A DNA stretch of 64,000 nucleotides, taken from NCBI GenBank assembly GCA_002280855.1, contig NCEU01000001.1:641486-705485 (forward strand). The letters run 5' to 3'. This DNA comes from Sphingomonadales bacterium 32-65-25. GTDB taxonomy: Bacteria > Pseudomonadota > Alphaproteobacteria > Sphingomonadales > Sphingomonadaceae. Each line of letters starts with the position of its first letter. Within the stretch, counting starts at the first letter, position 1. A program made the position numbers and the translations under genes. Positions 18,000 to 26,825 of the stretch are shown piece by piece. The notes under the pieces were generated by a model. That model was not told the DNA's origin, made no database searches, and saw only the letters and a list, made by a program, of their open reading frames with translations.

Positions 18000-20000
18000 A
18001 TGAACGGCGCGGGCGAAGAACAGGGCAAGGGAGGCGCGCCGGCCGATGCTGCGCCGCGCCTGCAACTGTTCTTCAGCTATTCGCGCACCGATCAGAAACA
18101 GGCGATGCCGCTCATCCGCGCACTGGAACAACAGGGCTTTGCCGTGTGGTGGGATGGCCTGCTGGAAGGCGGGGACAATTTCCTGCCCACCACCGAGGCC
18201 GCGCTGCACAAGGCCGATGCCGTTGTGGTGCTGTGGAGCAAGACCTCGATCGACAGCCACTGGGTGCGCGACGAGGCCACCGTGGGCCGCGATCGGCGAA
18301 GACTGGTGCCACTGTCGATGGATGGCAGCTTGCCGCCGCTGGGCTTCCGCCAGTTCCAGGTGATCGATGTGACCAAGTGGAACGGCAAGGCCACTGCACC
18401 TGAACTCAAACGCATCGCCAGCGCGATTATGGCCGTTTCCGGCGCGCCAGCCGCCGGCAGCGCGCCGGCACAGACCGGCAACGCGCCGGCACAGATCGGC
18501 CACGGCCCGGCACAGGCCGGCAGCACAAATCGTCGTAACGCCTTGATTGCAATGGGGCTGCTTGCCAGCGCCGGTGGAATTGGGGCGTGGCGCTGGTTCC
18601 GCCCGGACGCAACCGCAGACGCCGCCAACAGCGTCGCTGTGCTGCCGTTCCGCAACCTGTCTGGCCGCGCCGATCAGGATTATTTCGCCGAAGGCGTTGC
18701 CGAAGAATTGCGCACCACCCTCAGCCTCAACCGGCAATTGCTGGTCAGCGGTTCCGCTTCGGCCGGCGGCTTTCGCAATGCCGAGCCCGACACCCGCCAG
18801 GTGGCCAGGGCGCTGGGCGTGTCCAACCTGCTGATGGGTTCGGTGCGGCCCAGCCAGGATCGGGTGCGCATCACGGCGCGGCTGGTCGATGGCAAGACCG
18901 GGCTGGACAAATGGAGCCAGGCCTTTGATCGCGGCATGGCCGATGTACTTGCCGTACAAGCAGAAATTGCCACAACGGTTGCCGATGCGCTGATCTCCAC
19001 GCTGGCCAAGGATGCCAATTGGCGCGCCGAACGGCCGGGCAGCACCCGCAATGCCGCCGCCTTTGATGCCTATGCGAAGGGCGAAGCCCTGTACCATATC
19101 GGGGGTGGCAGCAGCAGTGATGCACAGGCGTTGGCCGCCTACGACAAAGCCATCGCGATCGACCCTGATTATGGTGTCGCCTATGCCTCCCGGGCCCGCA
19201 CGCTGGCTGCTATCGCCAATCAGGAAGCCAGCGTGACGCGCGGCAACCGTTTGCGCAGCGAGGCGCTCGCCAGCGCCCGCAAGGCGATCGCGCTGGCGCC
19301 CGACATGCCCGAAGGCCACTCGTCGTTGGGCTTTCTGCTGATGACCCAACTCGATATCGGGTCAGCCAAATCGGCCTATCAACGCGCCTTCGAACTTGGC
19401 CTGGGCAATGCATCGATCCTGTCTGCATTTGCCGAATTTTCCAGCAATATCGGGGACTTCGACAATGCCAACGCCGCGATCAAGCGCGCCACCCGGCTGG
19501 ATCCCTTAAGCCCGTCGGTGTTCCGCAATGCCGGCATGATCGCCTTTGCCGCCAAGGATTACAGCGCCGCCCGCGTCGCACTGGCAACCGCGCTGTCGTT
19601 GAACCCACGCCAGGGGATCGTGCACTATGTGCTGGGTGACATGGCGCTGATCGCGGGCGATGTGGCGGAGGCGCGCCGTCAATATGCCGCCGAGCCCAGC
19701 CGGCTTTCGCAATTGCGCGGGCTGGCCATCGCCGATGCCCGGCTGTCGGGTCCCGCTGCCGGCGAGGCCCAGATGGCCAAACTGGTGGCTGAATATGGCG
19801 ATGGCGGCCTCTATCAGCAGGCGCAAGTCTTGGCGCAGTGGGGCCGCATCGACTTGGCCCTGGACACGCTGGAACGGGCACTAGCCTTGCGCGATTCCGG
19901 GTTGGTACTGGCATTGAATGATGCCTTGCTGGATCCGTTGCGGTCTCAAGCCCGATTCCAGGCCGTGCTGGCCCGCATCGGCTTCAGCAGCCCGGCTTGA
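18000..20000 (+). CDS. TIR domain - TM - FlgO-like - TPR protein
   Basis: A 666-residue protein from the ATG at 18000, which has AAGGG nine bases upstream; an in-frame ATG at 17976 is the alternative. A TIR domain spans ~20-150 (LQLFFSYSRTDQKQAM, GFAVWWDG, ADAVVVLWSK). Glu92 in HWVRDEA matches the W-V-x-x-E position of the catalytic Glu of TIR NADases. An Ala/Gly/Pro-rich linker with near-repeats (APAQTGNAPAQIG) leads to one TM helix (ALIAMGLLASAGGIGAW). Then comes a FlgO-like domain (SVAVLPFRNLSG, YFAEGVAEEL, VSNLLMGSVR), as in adenylate-cyclase-like proteins, and C-terminal TPR repeats (~360-600). With the divergent SLOG-TM gene it may form a signalling or defence pair; that is inference. 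Confidence 0.8.
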   Translation: MNGAGEEQGKGGAPADAAPRLQLFFSYSRTDQKQAMPLIRALEQQGFAVWWDGLLEGGDNFLPTTEAALHKADAVVVLWSKTSIDSHWVRDEATVGRDRRRLVPLSMDGSLPPLGFRQFQVIDVTKWNGKATAPELKRIASAIMAVSGAPAAGSAPAQTGNAPAQIGHGPAQAGSTNRRNALIAMGLLASAGGIGAWRWFRPDATADAANSVAVLPFRNLSGRADQDYFAEGVAEELRTTLSLNRQLLVSGSASAGGFRNAEPDTRQVARALGVSNLLMGSVRPSQDRVRITARLVDGKTGLDKWSQAFDRGMADVLAVQAEIATTVADALISTLAKDANWRAERPGSTRNAAAFDAYAKGEALYHIGGGSSSDAQALAAYDKAIAIDPDYGVAYASRARTLAAIANQEASVTRGNRLRSEALASARKAIALAPDMPEGHSSLGFLLMTQLDIGSAKSAYQRAFELGLGNASILSAFAEFSSNIGDFDNANAAIKRATRLDPLSPSVFRNAGMIAFAAKDYSAARVALATALSLNPRQGIVHYVLGDMALIAGDVAEARRQYAAEPSRLSQLRGLAIADARLSGPAAGEAQMAKLVAEYGDGGLYQQAQVLAQWGRIDLALDTLERALALRDSGLVLALNDALLDPLRSQARFQAVLARIGFSSPA

Positions 20001-20040
20001 GCGGCGCAATCCGTGCTTGCCGGCCAACAACAGGCAGTGC

Positions 20041-20082
20041 AGACTTATTGCTCGCCCTTTGCTGGGCGAGCGTGATTAGTCT
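20041..20082. terminator. Strong hairpin after the TIR gene
   Basis: A perfect 8-bp stem GCTCGCCC / GGGCGAGC (20050-20057 and 20064-20071) with a 6-base loop. It is flanked by a second matching pair, AGACT (20041) and AGTCT (20078). It sits 41 bp past the TIR stop and 29 bp before the lipoprotein start. No T-run follows, so it may be a Rho-aided terminator or a 5' UTR structure of the lipoprotein mRNA. Confidence 0.5.
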
Positions 20083-20110
20083 GTTCCAGCCACTTTTTGG
20101 GGGAAACACG

Positions 20111-20374
20111 ATGAAGAAGATGATGACGCTGGCCAGCGCCGTTCTGGCCACTTGCCTGCTGGCCGCCTGCGGCGAGAAAAAGGCCGAGGAAGCCCCGGCC
20201 GCCGAAGCACCGGCTGCTGAAGCCACCACCGAAGCCGCGCCGCCGGCTGATGCAATGGCGCCGGCCGCCGAAGTCGCGCCAGCTGCTGACGCCATGGCCC
20301 CGGCTGCCGAAGTACCGCCCGCCGAAGGCGGCGATGATCGTGGCGGCAACGACGTTAGCCGCGGCGCCAAGTAA
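20111..20374 (+). CDS. Small Ala/Glu/Pro-rich lipoprotein
   Basis: An 87-residue predicted lipoprotein. The signal peptide MKKMMTLASAVLATCLLAAC ends in a good lipobox (LLAAC), so Cys20 should be lipidated. The mature part is low complexity: tandem units on the theme APAAE (APAAEAPAAEATTEAAPPAD, then MAPAAEVAPAAD and MAPAAEVPPAE), followed by a charged Gly-rich end (GGDDRGGND). A GGGGG stretch 8-12 bases before the ATG is the ribosome site. Hairpins on both sides (20041-20082 and 20409-20440) suggest its own transcript. No enzymatic domain; function unknown. Similar Ala/Pro-rich lipoproteins are common in sphingomonads and may span the periplasm. Confidence 0.75.
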   Translation: MKKMMTLASAVLATCLLAACGEKKAEEAPAAEAPAAEATTEAAPPADAMAPAAEVAPAADAMAPAAEVPPAEGGDDRGGNDVSRGAK

Positions 20375-20408
20375 TTACGGCGGCCATTTTGGCCACTGCT
20401 CCTGCTCG

Positions 20409-20440
20409 CGCTGGCTGGCCCCGCCTAGGGCCAGCCAGCG
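20409..20440. terminator. 13-bp perfect-stem hairpin after the lipoprotein gene
   Basis: CGCTGGCTGGCCC pairs perfectly with GGGCCAGCCAGCG across a 6-base loop (CGCCTA), 35 bp beyond the lipoprotein stop. The stem is very stable and almost certainly ends the lipoprotein transcript, although no T-tract follows on either strand. It also lies just ahead of the Lrp regulator, so it could affect that gene's leader. Confidence 0.6.
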
Positions 20441-20515
20441 CCAGTTCCAGTGAACGCCGAACTAGCGGCAGGCACGGGCCTTGCGCCAACAGGTCCAAAA
20501 CCGCACTATCCATTC

Positions 20516-20977
20516 ATGCTTGATGCCTTTGACCTCAAGATCCTCGCCCTGTGGCAGCAACGTGGCGACATTGGCCCGGTGGAAATGGGCGAAGCCATCC
20601 ACCTGTCCGCCTCGCAATGCTCGCGCCGGATGGCCGCGCTGAAAAAGGCTGGCCATGTGCGCGGTTTCCACGCCGTACTCGATCCGGCGGCGGTCGGCGT
20701 CGGCCTGATGGCCTATGTGCTGCTCACCATGAAAAGCCATTCGCCGGAAGCGGCCGAGGCTTTCCGTGCCCGCATCATGGAACTGGATGAAGTGATGGAG
20801 TGCCACAAGCTGACCGGGGAGGCCGACCTGATCCTGAAGGTCGCCACCCGCGATCTGGCCAGCTTCAACCAGCTACTGTCCCACCGCATCCTGGCCGCGC
20901 CAGAGGTGGCGACCGCCCGCTCCTCCATCATCCTCGATGAAGTGAAGAGCACAACGGCGCTGCCAATCCGGGTTTAG
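20516..20977 (+). CDS. Lrp/AsnC family transcriptional regulator
   Basis: A 153-residue regulator, the normal Lrp length when started at ATG 20516 ([15 protein letters not shown]). A GTG at 20450 would add 22 unlikely residues. N-terminal winged helix-turn-helix ([20 protein letters not shown], recognition helix with SASQCSRR). C-terminal RAM ligand-binding domain ([30 protein letters not shown]). No clear Shine-Dalgarno is present, so it may be leaderless. It converges on gcdH with a 4-bp overlap of 3' ends. The family senses amino acids; hpd, gcdH and FAH nearby make an amino-acid catabolic regulon plausible but unproven. Confidence 0.9.
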   Translation: MLDAFDLKILALWQQRGDIGPVEMGEAIHLSASQCSRRMAALKKAGHVRGFHAVLDPAAVGVGLMAYVLLTMKSHSPEAAEAFRARIMELDEVMECHKLTGEADLILKVATRDLASFNQLLSHRILAAPEVATARSSIILDEVKSTTALPIRV

Positions 20978-22188
20978 AAAAACGCCTGCAGCCCCGTTTG
21001 TGCGCGGCCGAGAATAAGCGCGTGAACGTCGTGCGTACCTTCATAGGTGTTCACGGCTTCCAGGTTCATAACGTGGCGGATCACACCATATTCGTCGGAA
21101 ACGCCGTTGCCGCCGTGCATGTCACGCGCGACGCGGGCGATATCGAGCGCCTTGCCGCAATTGTTGCGCTTCAACAGCGAGATGGCTTCCGGTGCCAGGC
21201 GCTTTTCGTCCATCAGCCGGCCACCGGCCAGCGCCGCACACAGGCCCAGCGTGATCTCGGTCTGCATGTCAGCCAGCTTCTTCTGGATCAGCTGCGTCGC
21301 GGCCAGCGGTCGGCCAAACTGCTTGCGATCGAGCGTATATTGCCGGGCGGCGTGCCAGCACCATTCCGCAGCGCCCATCGCGCCCCAGGCAATGCCAAAG
21401 CGCGCGTTGTTGAGGCAGCCGAACGGGCCGGCGAGGCCCTCGACGCCCTTCAGGATACGCTCTTCGGGCAGATGCACATCGGCCAGCACGATTTCGCCCG
21501 TCACCCCGGCGCGCAGGGAGAATTTGCCTTCGATCTTGGGAGTCGAGAAGCCGGCATCACCGCGTTCGACGATGAAGCCGCGGATCTTGTCATCCTCGCA
21601 CTTCGCCCACACCACCGCGACATCGGCCAGCGGCGAATTGGTGATCCACATCTTGGCACCAGAAAGCAGCCAGCCGCCCTGCACCTTCCTGGCGCGGGTC
21701 TTCATACCGGCCGGATCGGAGCCGGCGTCAGGCTCGGTCAGGCCAAAGCAACCGATGAGTTCGCCGCTGGCCAGACCGGGCAGATAGCGCTTACGCTGGG
21801 CTTCGGAGCCATAGGCATAGATCGGATACATCACGAGGGACGACTGCACACTCATGGCCGAACGATAGGCCGAATCCACCCGCTCCACCTCGCGCGCGAT
21901 CAGACCATAGGCAACGTACGACGTGCCGGCGCAGCCATAGCCCTTGATGGTGGGGCCGAGCAGGCCGGCAGCACCGAACTTCGTCATCAGCGCCGGATCG
22001 AACGTCTCGTTGCGGTTGGCGAGCTTCACCACCGGCATCAGTTCGGCATCGCAGAAGGCGCGCGACGCATCGCGCACCATTGTCTCTTCTTCGGTCAACT
22101 GGCTGGCCAGCAGCAGCGGGTCTTCCCAATCGAACTTCGGCCACTTGGGCGCAAAATGCTGAACATCGGTGGCAGCGGCGGTGGCCAT
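20974..22188 (-). CDS. gcdH: Glutaryl-CoA dehydrogenase
   Basis: A 404-residue acyl-CoA dehydrogenase of the glutaryl-CoA subgroup. It carries [17 protein letters not shown] at the N-terminus, [20 protein letters not shown] (FAD loop), [18 protein letters not shown], and the catalytic Glu in [17 protein letters not shown]. It oxidises and decarboxylates glutaryl-CoA to crotonyl-CoA in lysine and tryptophan breakdown, passing electrons to ETF. It is divergent from the FAH gene with a 91-bp gap and convergent with the Lrp gene. Length and all motifs are normal. Confidence 0.93.
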   Translation of the reverse strand: MATAAATDVQHFAPKWPKFDWEDPLLLASQLTEEETMVRDASRAFCDAELMPVVKLANRNETFDPALMTKFGAAGLLGPTIKGYGCAGTSYVAYGLIAREVERVDSAYRSAMSVQSSLVMYPIYAYGSEAQRKRYLPGLASGELIGCFGLTEPDAGSDPAGMKTRARKVQGGWLLSGAKMWITNSPLADVAVVWAKCEDDKIRGFIVERGDAGFSTPKIEGKFSLRAGVTGEIVLADVHLPEERILKGVEGLAGPFGCLNNARFGIAWGAMGAAEWCWHAARQYTLDRKQFGRPLAATQLIQKKLADMQTEITLGLCAALAGGRLMDEKRLAPEAISLLKRNNCGKALDIARVARDMHGGNGVSDEYGVIRHVMNLEAVNTYEGTHDVHALILGRAQTGLQAFF

Positions 22189-22279
22189 GATTGAAACTCC
22201 TCTTGTTGCCCTGCTTTAACCGCCAGTGGTCGCTCCGCCAAGGCTTGCCAGCCGCGACAAACGGGTTCAGCCTCGAGGT

Positions 22280-23287
22280 ATGAAGCTTGCCTCCTTGAAA
22301 TCCGGCCGTGATGGCCGCCTCGTCGTTGTCTCTGATGATCTGGCTTGGTGCGCCGCACCGCCGCCCATGTATACAACGCTGCAATCGGTGCTGGATGATT
22401 GGGATCATGCCGCCCTGGTGCTGGAAGGGGTGGCGCTATCACTGGCGCATGATGCGGTGCCGCATGCGCGATTCCACGAACGTGCCGCTGCGGCACCGCT
22501 GCCACGCGCTTTCCAATGGGCCGATGGATCGGCCTATGTGAACCATGTCGAACTGGTCCGCCGGGCGCGCGGCGCGGAACTGCCGGAAAGCTTCTGGCAC
22601 GATCCCCTGATGTATCAGGGCGGCAGCGACCAGTTCCTGTGCCCGCGCGAACCCATCGCCTTCCACGATCCGGCCTGGGGCCTCGATCTCGAAGCCGAAG
22701 TCGTCGTCGTTACCGGTGACGTGCGCCAGGGTGCCAGCCGCGAGGAAGCGATGGAGGCCATTCGCCTGGTCGGCCTGGTCAACGATATCTCGCTGCGGGG
22801 CCTGATCCCCGATGAACTGGCCAAGGGCTTCGGCTTCGTCCAGTCCAAGCCTGCCTCGACCCTGTCACCCGTGTTGGTGACGCCGCAGGCGCTGGGTGAA
22901 CGCTGGCAGGACGGCAAGTTGATCGGCACGCTCAGCATTGATCTCAATGGCCAGCCATTCGGCCGCGTCGAGACGCATGTGGACATGACTTTCGATTTCG
23001 GCACGCTGATCGCCCATCTTGCCAAGACGCGGGCCATCGGTGCCGGCAGCATCATCGGTTCGGGCACCGTATCCAACCGCGATGCCGACGGCGGCCCCGG
23101 CAAGCCCTGCGCCAACGGTGGCCATGGCTATGCCTGCATTGCCGAACAGCGCATGATCGAAACCATCCTGTCGGGCGCACCGACAACGCCCTGGCTCAGC
23201 CCCGGCGACGTGGTGCGCATCGAGATGCTGGACGAAAGGCACCACAGCATTTTTGGCGCCATCGAGCAGACGGTTGTGGCGGCCTGA
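22280..23287 (+). CDS. Fumarylacetoacetate hydrolase family protein
   Basis: A 335-residue protein with the ~90-residue N-terminal domain (MKLASLKSGRDGRLVVV) seen in bacterial fumarylacetoacetases, then the FAH barrel. Metal and active-site motifs include WGLDLEAEVVVVTGDV, LVGLVNDISLRGL, FGFVQSKPASTLSPVLV and IIGSGTVSNRDADGGPG. It probably splits 4-fumarylacetoacetate to fumarate and acetoacetate, the last step of tyrosine degradation, which fits hpd 6.5 kb away. Other FAH-family C-C hydrolases cannot be excluded. Start at 22280 was chosen because the conserved MKLASLK begins there, with a GAGG just upstream. Its 3' end faces the nuclease gene 37 bp away. Confidence 0.85.
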   Translation: MKLASLKSGRDGRLVVVSDDLAWCAAPPPMYTTLQSVLDDWDHAALVLEGVALSLAHDAVPHARFHERAAAAPLPRAFQWADGSAYVNHVELVRRARGAELPESFWHDPLMYQGGSDQFLCPREPIAFHDPAWGLDLEAEVVVVTGDVRQGASREEAMEAIRLVGLVNDISLRGLIPDELAKGFGFVQSKPASTLSPVLVTPQALGERWQDGKLIGTLSIDLNGQPFGRVETHVDMTFDFGTLIAHLAKTRAIGAGSIIGSGTVSNRDADGGPGKPCANGGHGYACIAEQRMIETILSGAPTTPWLSPGDVVRIEMLDERHHSIFGAIEQTVVAA

Positions 23288-23324
23288 CCAGGCCGCCACC
23301 CGCGCTGCCCCGTTAGCCGAAGAC

Positions 23325-26300
23325 TCAGCCGAAGATCACGTCACCCGGGCCGAGGTTGGTGATGCCGGCGAGCTCGAATGTCTCGCTGAGCCCCGCACCA
23401 TAGGTGATGGTCCAGATCTCGCCGGCATTGCTCAGCGTCGCGCCCGGGCCAAAGCCGGTGAACACCAGCACGTCGCCGCCGGCGATGCCAGCGCCCTCGA
23501 AATCGAGGATCAGATCGCCTTCGACATCGCCGCGCACAAACACGAACGTGTCGTTGCCGGCGTCGCCGCGCATCACGTCGCCACCGCGGCCGCCCAGGAT
23601 GCGATCATTACCGCCGCCGCCCGACAGCACGTCGGCGAGATTGCCACCGCGCAGTGTTTCGGCCCGTGCCGAACCGATGAATTCCACTTCGAAATTGGCA
23701 TAGCCGGCATTGGCCGCCTCGATCGAGATGAGCGTGGAGCCATTGCTGTAACCGCCGACAACCGTGCCGGCATTGAGATCGATGGTCACCTTCTCTCCGG
23801 CCGACGAGGCGAGGAAGGTATCGGCGCCGGCGCCGCCATCGATGATGTGCATGCCGAATTCGAGGTCGCCGCCAAAGATGTCGTTGCCGGCTTCGCCAAA
23901 CAGGCGGTTGGTACCGGCGCCGCCGCGGATGGTATCGGCACCTTCGCCGCCGAACACCGTGTCGTTGCCGCCACCGGCAAACACGCGATCGTTGCCGCCC
24001 AGCGCCGCGATGCTTTCCGATGCCGCCGTGCCCTGGATGGTCTCGCCAGCGGCCGTGCCACGGATGCTCACCGGAATGGTGAACAGCGCCAGCATGCCAT
24101 CATGGTCGCTTGACACCTGGGCGCCCGCGGTCAGCTGGCTGTTGATCTGCACCGCGTCAAATTCGGCCCGGGCAGCCAGGCTGCCGGTGGCGATGATGTG
24201 ATCCAGTTGCTGATTGTTGCCGTCGAACTGGTAGGAATAACGCTCGGCCGCCGGCAGCAGATCAGAAAGATTGCTCATCAGCCCGCCGCGGGTCAGCGCG
24301 CCGATGCCGCCTTCCCAGGTGAAGCCGTTGAAATCGCCGAGCACGGCAATATTGGGAAAGTCACTCGCGCCGCGCGCATCGATCCACGCCCGCACCGCTT
24401 CGCCCTGCGCCGTGCGCGTGGCATCAGCGGCGTTGGCCGGCGGCTGGATCGCCCCCCACAGCCCGTCGGAACCGCCGCGTGAGGTGAAGTGGACATTGAC
24501 CAGCGTGATGGCTTCGCCGTTGAATTCGAACGTGGCTGCCAGCGGCCGGCGGCTGCCGGTGAAGGCCGGGCCGTCGATGAGCTCCAGCGAATTCGGCACC
24601 AGCGACACGCGCGCCGGATCATAGAGGAAGCCGTTGCGGATGTTGCCGCCGGGTTCCCCGCCGGTGGTGCCCGGCGCCGACGGTGCAATTTCAGCATAGG
24701 CATAGGTCGGGCCGCCCGCCGCCTGGATGGCGGCGATCAACACCGCCGCCGTGGCCGTCCCCGACAGATCGGTGCCATTGCCGGCACCATCGGCATCCTG
24801 GATTTCCTGCACGCCAATGATGTCCGGCGATTTCAGGCTGGTGACGATGTCACTGGCCAGGCTGGCGATCTTGGCCGGGCTGTCGTTGGCTGACAGGTTG
24901 GCGACGTTGTAGCTGGCGACCGAAAGCTTGTCGGCGGCTTCGGCGAGCGTGGTGACTTCCTTGGTGGCGGTCACGTCGGTGGTGGTGGTCACGGCCTGCG
25001 TCACCAGCACTTCAAAGGCCTGGAAACTGTAGGAGACGACACCGGTCACGCTCGACAGGCGATCGCCGATGGTGAACTGGTTGTTGAAGCCGGCAAACAG
25101 GCCGTTGTCGTTGTCGAGCTGGATGCGTTCCGGGTTGAAATCATCGGCCGCCAGCGTGAGCCCCCCGCCCGCCGACTGACCGGTGGAACCGGCACCGCCC
25201 GAGGCGACGACATAGGTTTCGCCAAAGCTGTTGGTGTTGGAAATCGCGATCGGCGCGTCGATCGTGATGAGCATCCCTTCCAGCGATTCCCAGAAATCGA
25301 TGCCGTCCTGATCGGGGTCGTAGGTGCCAAAGCCATCATTGTCGATGATCTGGGTGGGCGGCAACCGGCCACCCGTGCCGATGGTGACGCTTTCCGCCAC
25401 GGCCGTGCCGAGGTTGAGCGCCGATGGGCTGGTGAGTTGGGTGATGGTCAGGTTGCGCGTGTCGCCGCCAGGGCGGAATTCCGAAACCGTCGCCGTCACG
25501 CGCAGCAGGCTGCCCAGCGTCACGGCCGGCGCGCTGCTGGTGAACACGAAAATGCCATCGGAGGTGGCAGCATTGCCGTCCGCGGTGCCCAGCGCCGACT
25601 GGATATAATAGCCGTTGGTGTCGATGGCGGTCACCACGCCTTCGGTCTGCACCACCTGGCCGACAAAGGCGCTGGTGTGGCCCAGGCCCTGAATTTCGCC
25701 GATGGTGCGCAACTGCAGCGGCTGCAACGTGGTGAAATCCAGCACGCCGGCGGCAATGCCGCCAAAATCATTGCCGGCGGCGTCTTCGAGGATGCCGGCA
25801 GGCGCCGTGAGCGTGTAGGTGGTGCCGGCCACCAGATCGGTGGTCGGGTTGATGGTGACGGTGCTGCCGCTGATCGTCACCTGGCCATCGCCAATCGGGA
25901 TCACCCGCACGTCGCTGCCGTTGGACAGGGTAAAGCTGCCGGTGCCGGCCTGCACGTTCTCGCTGAAGCGCAGCACGATGTCGCTGGCCAGCGGCACGGC
26001 GGTGGCGCCATCGTCTGGATCGGTGGGGTTGCTGCCCACCAGCGTTGGCGCCGTGGTATCGCCCCCGGCCAGCGCCACGGATGACACGATGATGTCGTCA
26101 ATGCCGACGGCTTCGTCGTTGCCGGCGGCGTTGGTGGTGATGACGCGGATTTCCAGCGTGCCGCTGTCGTTGGCGCCGGCTGGCAGCGTCACGTCGATGG
26201 CCGTCACCTGCGTGTCGGCACTGACGGTGGTGGCATCGGCGACATAGGCAATATTGTTCCAGCTGCCGCCAGCTACGCGCCACTGCACGGCGACCTGCTG

Positions 26301-26693
26301 GATGGCATTGTCGGCGGAGGCATCGATGTCACGGATGTTGGCGCGGAAGCGGATATCCTGGCGGGCGACACTATCCAGATAGAGCGCGATCGACGGCGCA
26401 TCAGCGGTTCCGGAGCCGTTGAGCGCGATGGTCGGGTTGGCCAGCGTCGCCAACAGCACCCCGCCTGCCGACGGATTGCCGCTGGCCGAGCTGAAATAAT
26501 CGACCACGCCTTCCGAAGATGCGGCACCGGTGATGGTGCGCGGATCAGCACCGGTTCCGCCAACCAGATCGTCCCCGCGATAGCCGACGATGCTGGGCAA
26601 CAGATCCCAGTTGTCGGTGCTGAGCAGGCCAGCAGCCGTGCTCCAATCCTGCGTGAAGTCACCAGTTGAAAGCTGGAAACGCACCGTCGACAT
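23325..26693 (-). CDS. Secreted ExeM/NucH-type nuclease with RTX calcium-binding repeats
   Basis: A 1122-residue modular protein. Order: an N-terminal beta domain (~1-215); a bacterial Ig-like (SbsA/Big_5) domain (TTAPTLVGSNPTDPDDG, ~220-320); an OB-fold-like domain (AFVGQVVQTEGVVTAIDTNG, ~335-440); an endonuclease/exonuclease/phosphatase domain (~590-900) with SVASYNVANLS, IIGVQEIQ, AVLGDFNGF and SSDHDGM; then GGxGxDxxx RTX repeats (GGNDRVFAGGGNDTVFGGEG and similar) to the C-terminus. There is no Sec signal; a C-terminal type I secretion signal is expected. Start at 26693 follows GGGGGCG. The divergent operon next door encodes a type I secretion system, its likely exporter. Likely role: extracellular DNA hydrolysis for phosphate or nutrients, or biofilm remodelling. 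Confidence 0.9.
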   Translation of the reverse strand: MSTVRFQLSTGDFTQDWSTAAGLLSTDNWDLLPSIVGYRGDDLVGGTGADPRTITGAASSEGVVDYFSSASGNPSAGGVLLATLANPTIALNGSGTADAPSIALYLDSVARQDIRFRANIRDIDASADNAIQQVAVQWRVAGGSWNNIAYVADATTVSADTQVTAIDVTLPAGANDSGTLEIRVITTNAAGNDEAVGIDDIIVSSVALAGGDTTAPTLVGSNPTDPDDGATAVPLASDIVLRFSENVQAGTGSFTLSNGSDVRVIPIGDGQVTISGSTVTINPTTDLVAGTTYTLTAPAGILEDAAGNDFGGIAAGVLDFTTLQPLQLRTIGEIQGLGHTSAFVGQVVQTEGVVTAIDTNGYYIQSALGTADGNAATSDGIFVFTSSAPAVTLGSLLRVTATVSEFRPGGDTRNLTITQLTSPSALNLGTAVAESVTIGTGGRLPPTQIIDNDGFGTYDPDQDGIDFWESLEGMLITIDAPIAISNTNSFGETYVVASGGAGSTGQSAGGGLTLAADDFNPERIQLDNDNGLFAGFNNQFTIGDRLSSVTGVVSYSFQAFEVLVTQAVTTTTDVTATKEVTTLAEAADKLSVASYNVANLSANDSPAKIASLASDIVTSLKSPDIIGVQEIQDADGAGNGTDLSGTATAAVLIAAIQAAGGPTYAYAEIAPSAPGTTGGEPGGNIRNGFLYDPARVSLVPNSLELIDGPAFTGSRRPLAATFEFNGEAITLVNVHFTSRGGSDGLWGAIQPPANAADATRTAQGEAVRAWIDARGASDFPNIAVLGDFNGFTWEGGIGALTRGGLMSNLSDLLPAAERYSYQFDGNNQQLDHIIATGSLAARAEFDAVQINSQLTAGAQVSSDHDGMLALFTIPVSIRGTAAGETIQGTAASESIAALGGNDRVFAGGGNDTVFGGEGADTIRGGAGTNRLFGEAGNDIFGGDLEFGMHIIDGGAGADTFLASSAGEKVTIDLNAGTVVGGYSNGSTLISIEAANAGYANFEVEFIGSARAETLRGGNLADVLSGGGGNDRILGGRGGDVMRGDAGNDTFVFVRGDVEGDLILDFEGAGIAGGDVLVFTGFGPGATLSNAGEIWTITYGAGLSETFELAGITNLGPGDVIFG

Positions 26694-26825
26694 ATTTCGC
26701 CCCCGAATACGGGCAACCGATCGGGCAAGCCGGGAATCGGCTTCACCGCGGTTGCGATTGGTCTTCAACGTGAGCTACACGTGGTAAATGAATCGCTTAT
26801 GACGGTTATCGAAAAGAAAATAACT

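Noticed and set aside
18460..18530. Short near-repeats in the TIR gene (APAQTGNAPAQIG) considered as a CRISPR or VNTR
   Set aside because: They encode an in-frame Ala/Pro/Gly linker of three imperfect units; no spacers.
23560..24060. Dense repeats in the nuclease gene considered as DNA repeats
   Set aside because: They follow the protein-level RTX nonapeptide and vary at the DNA level.
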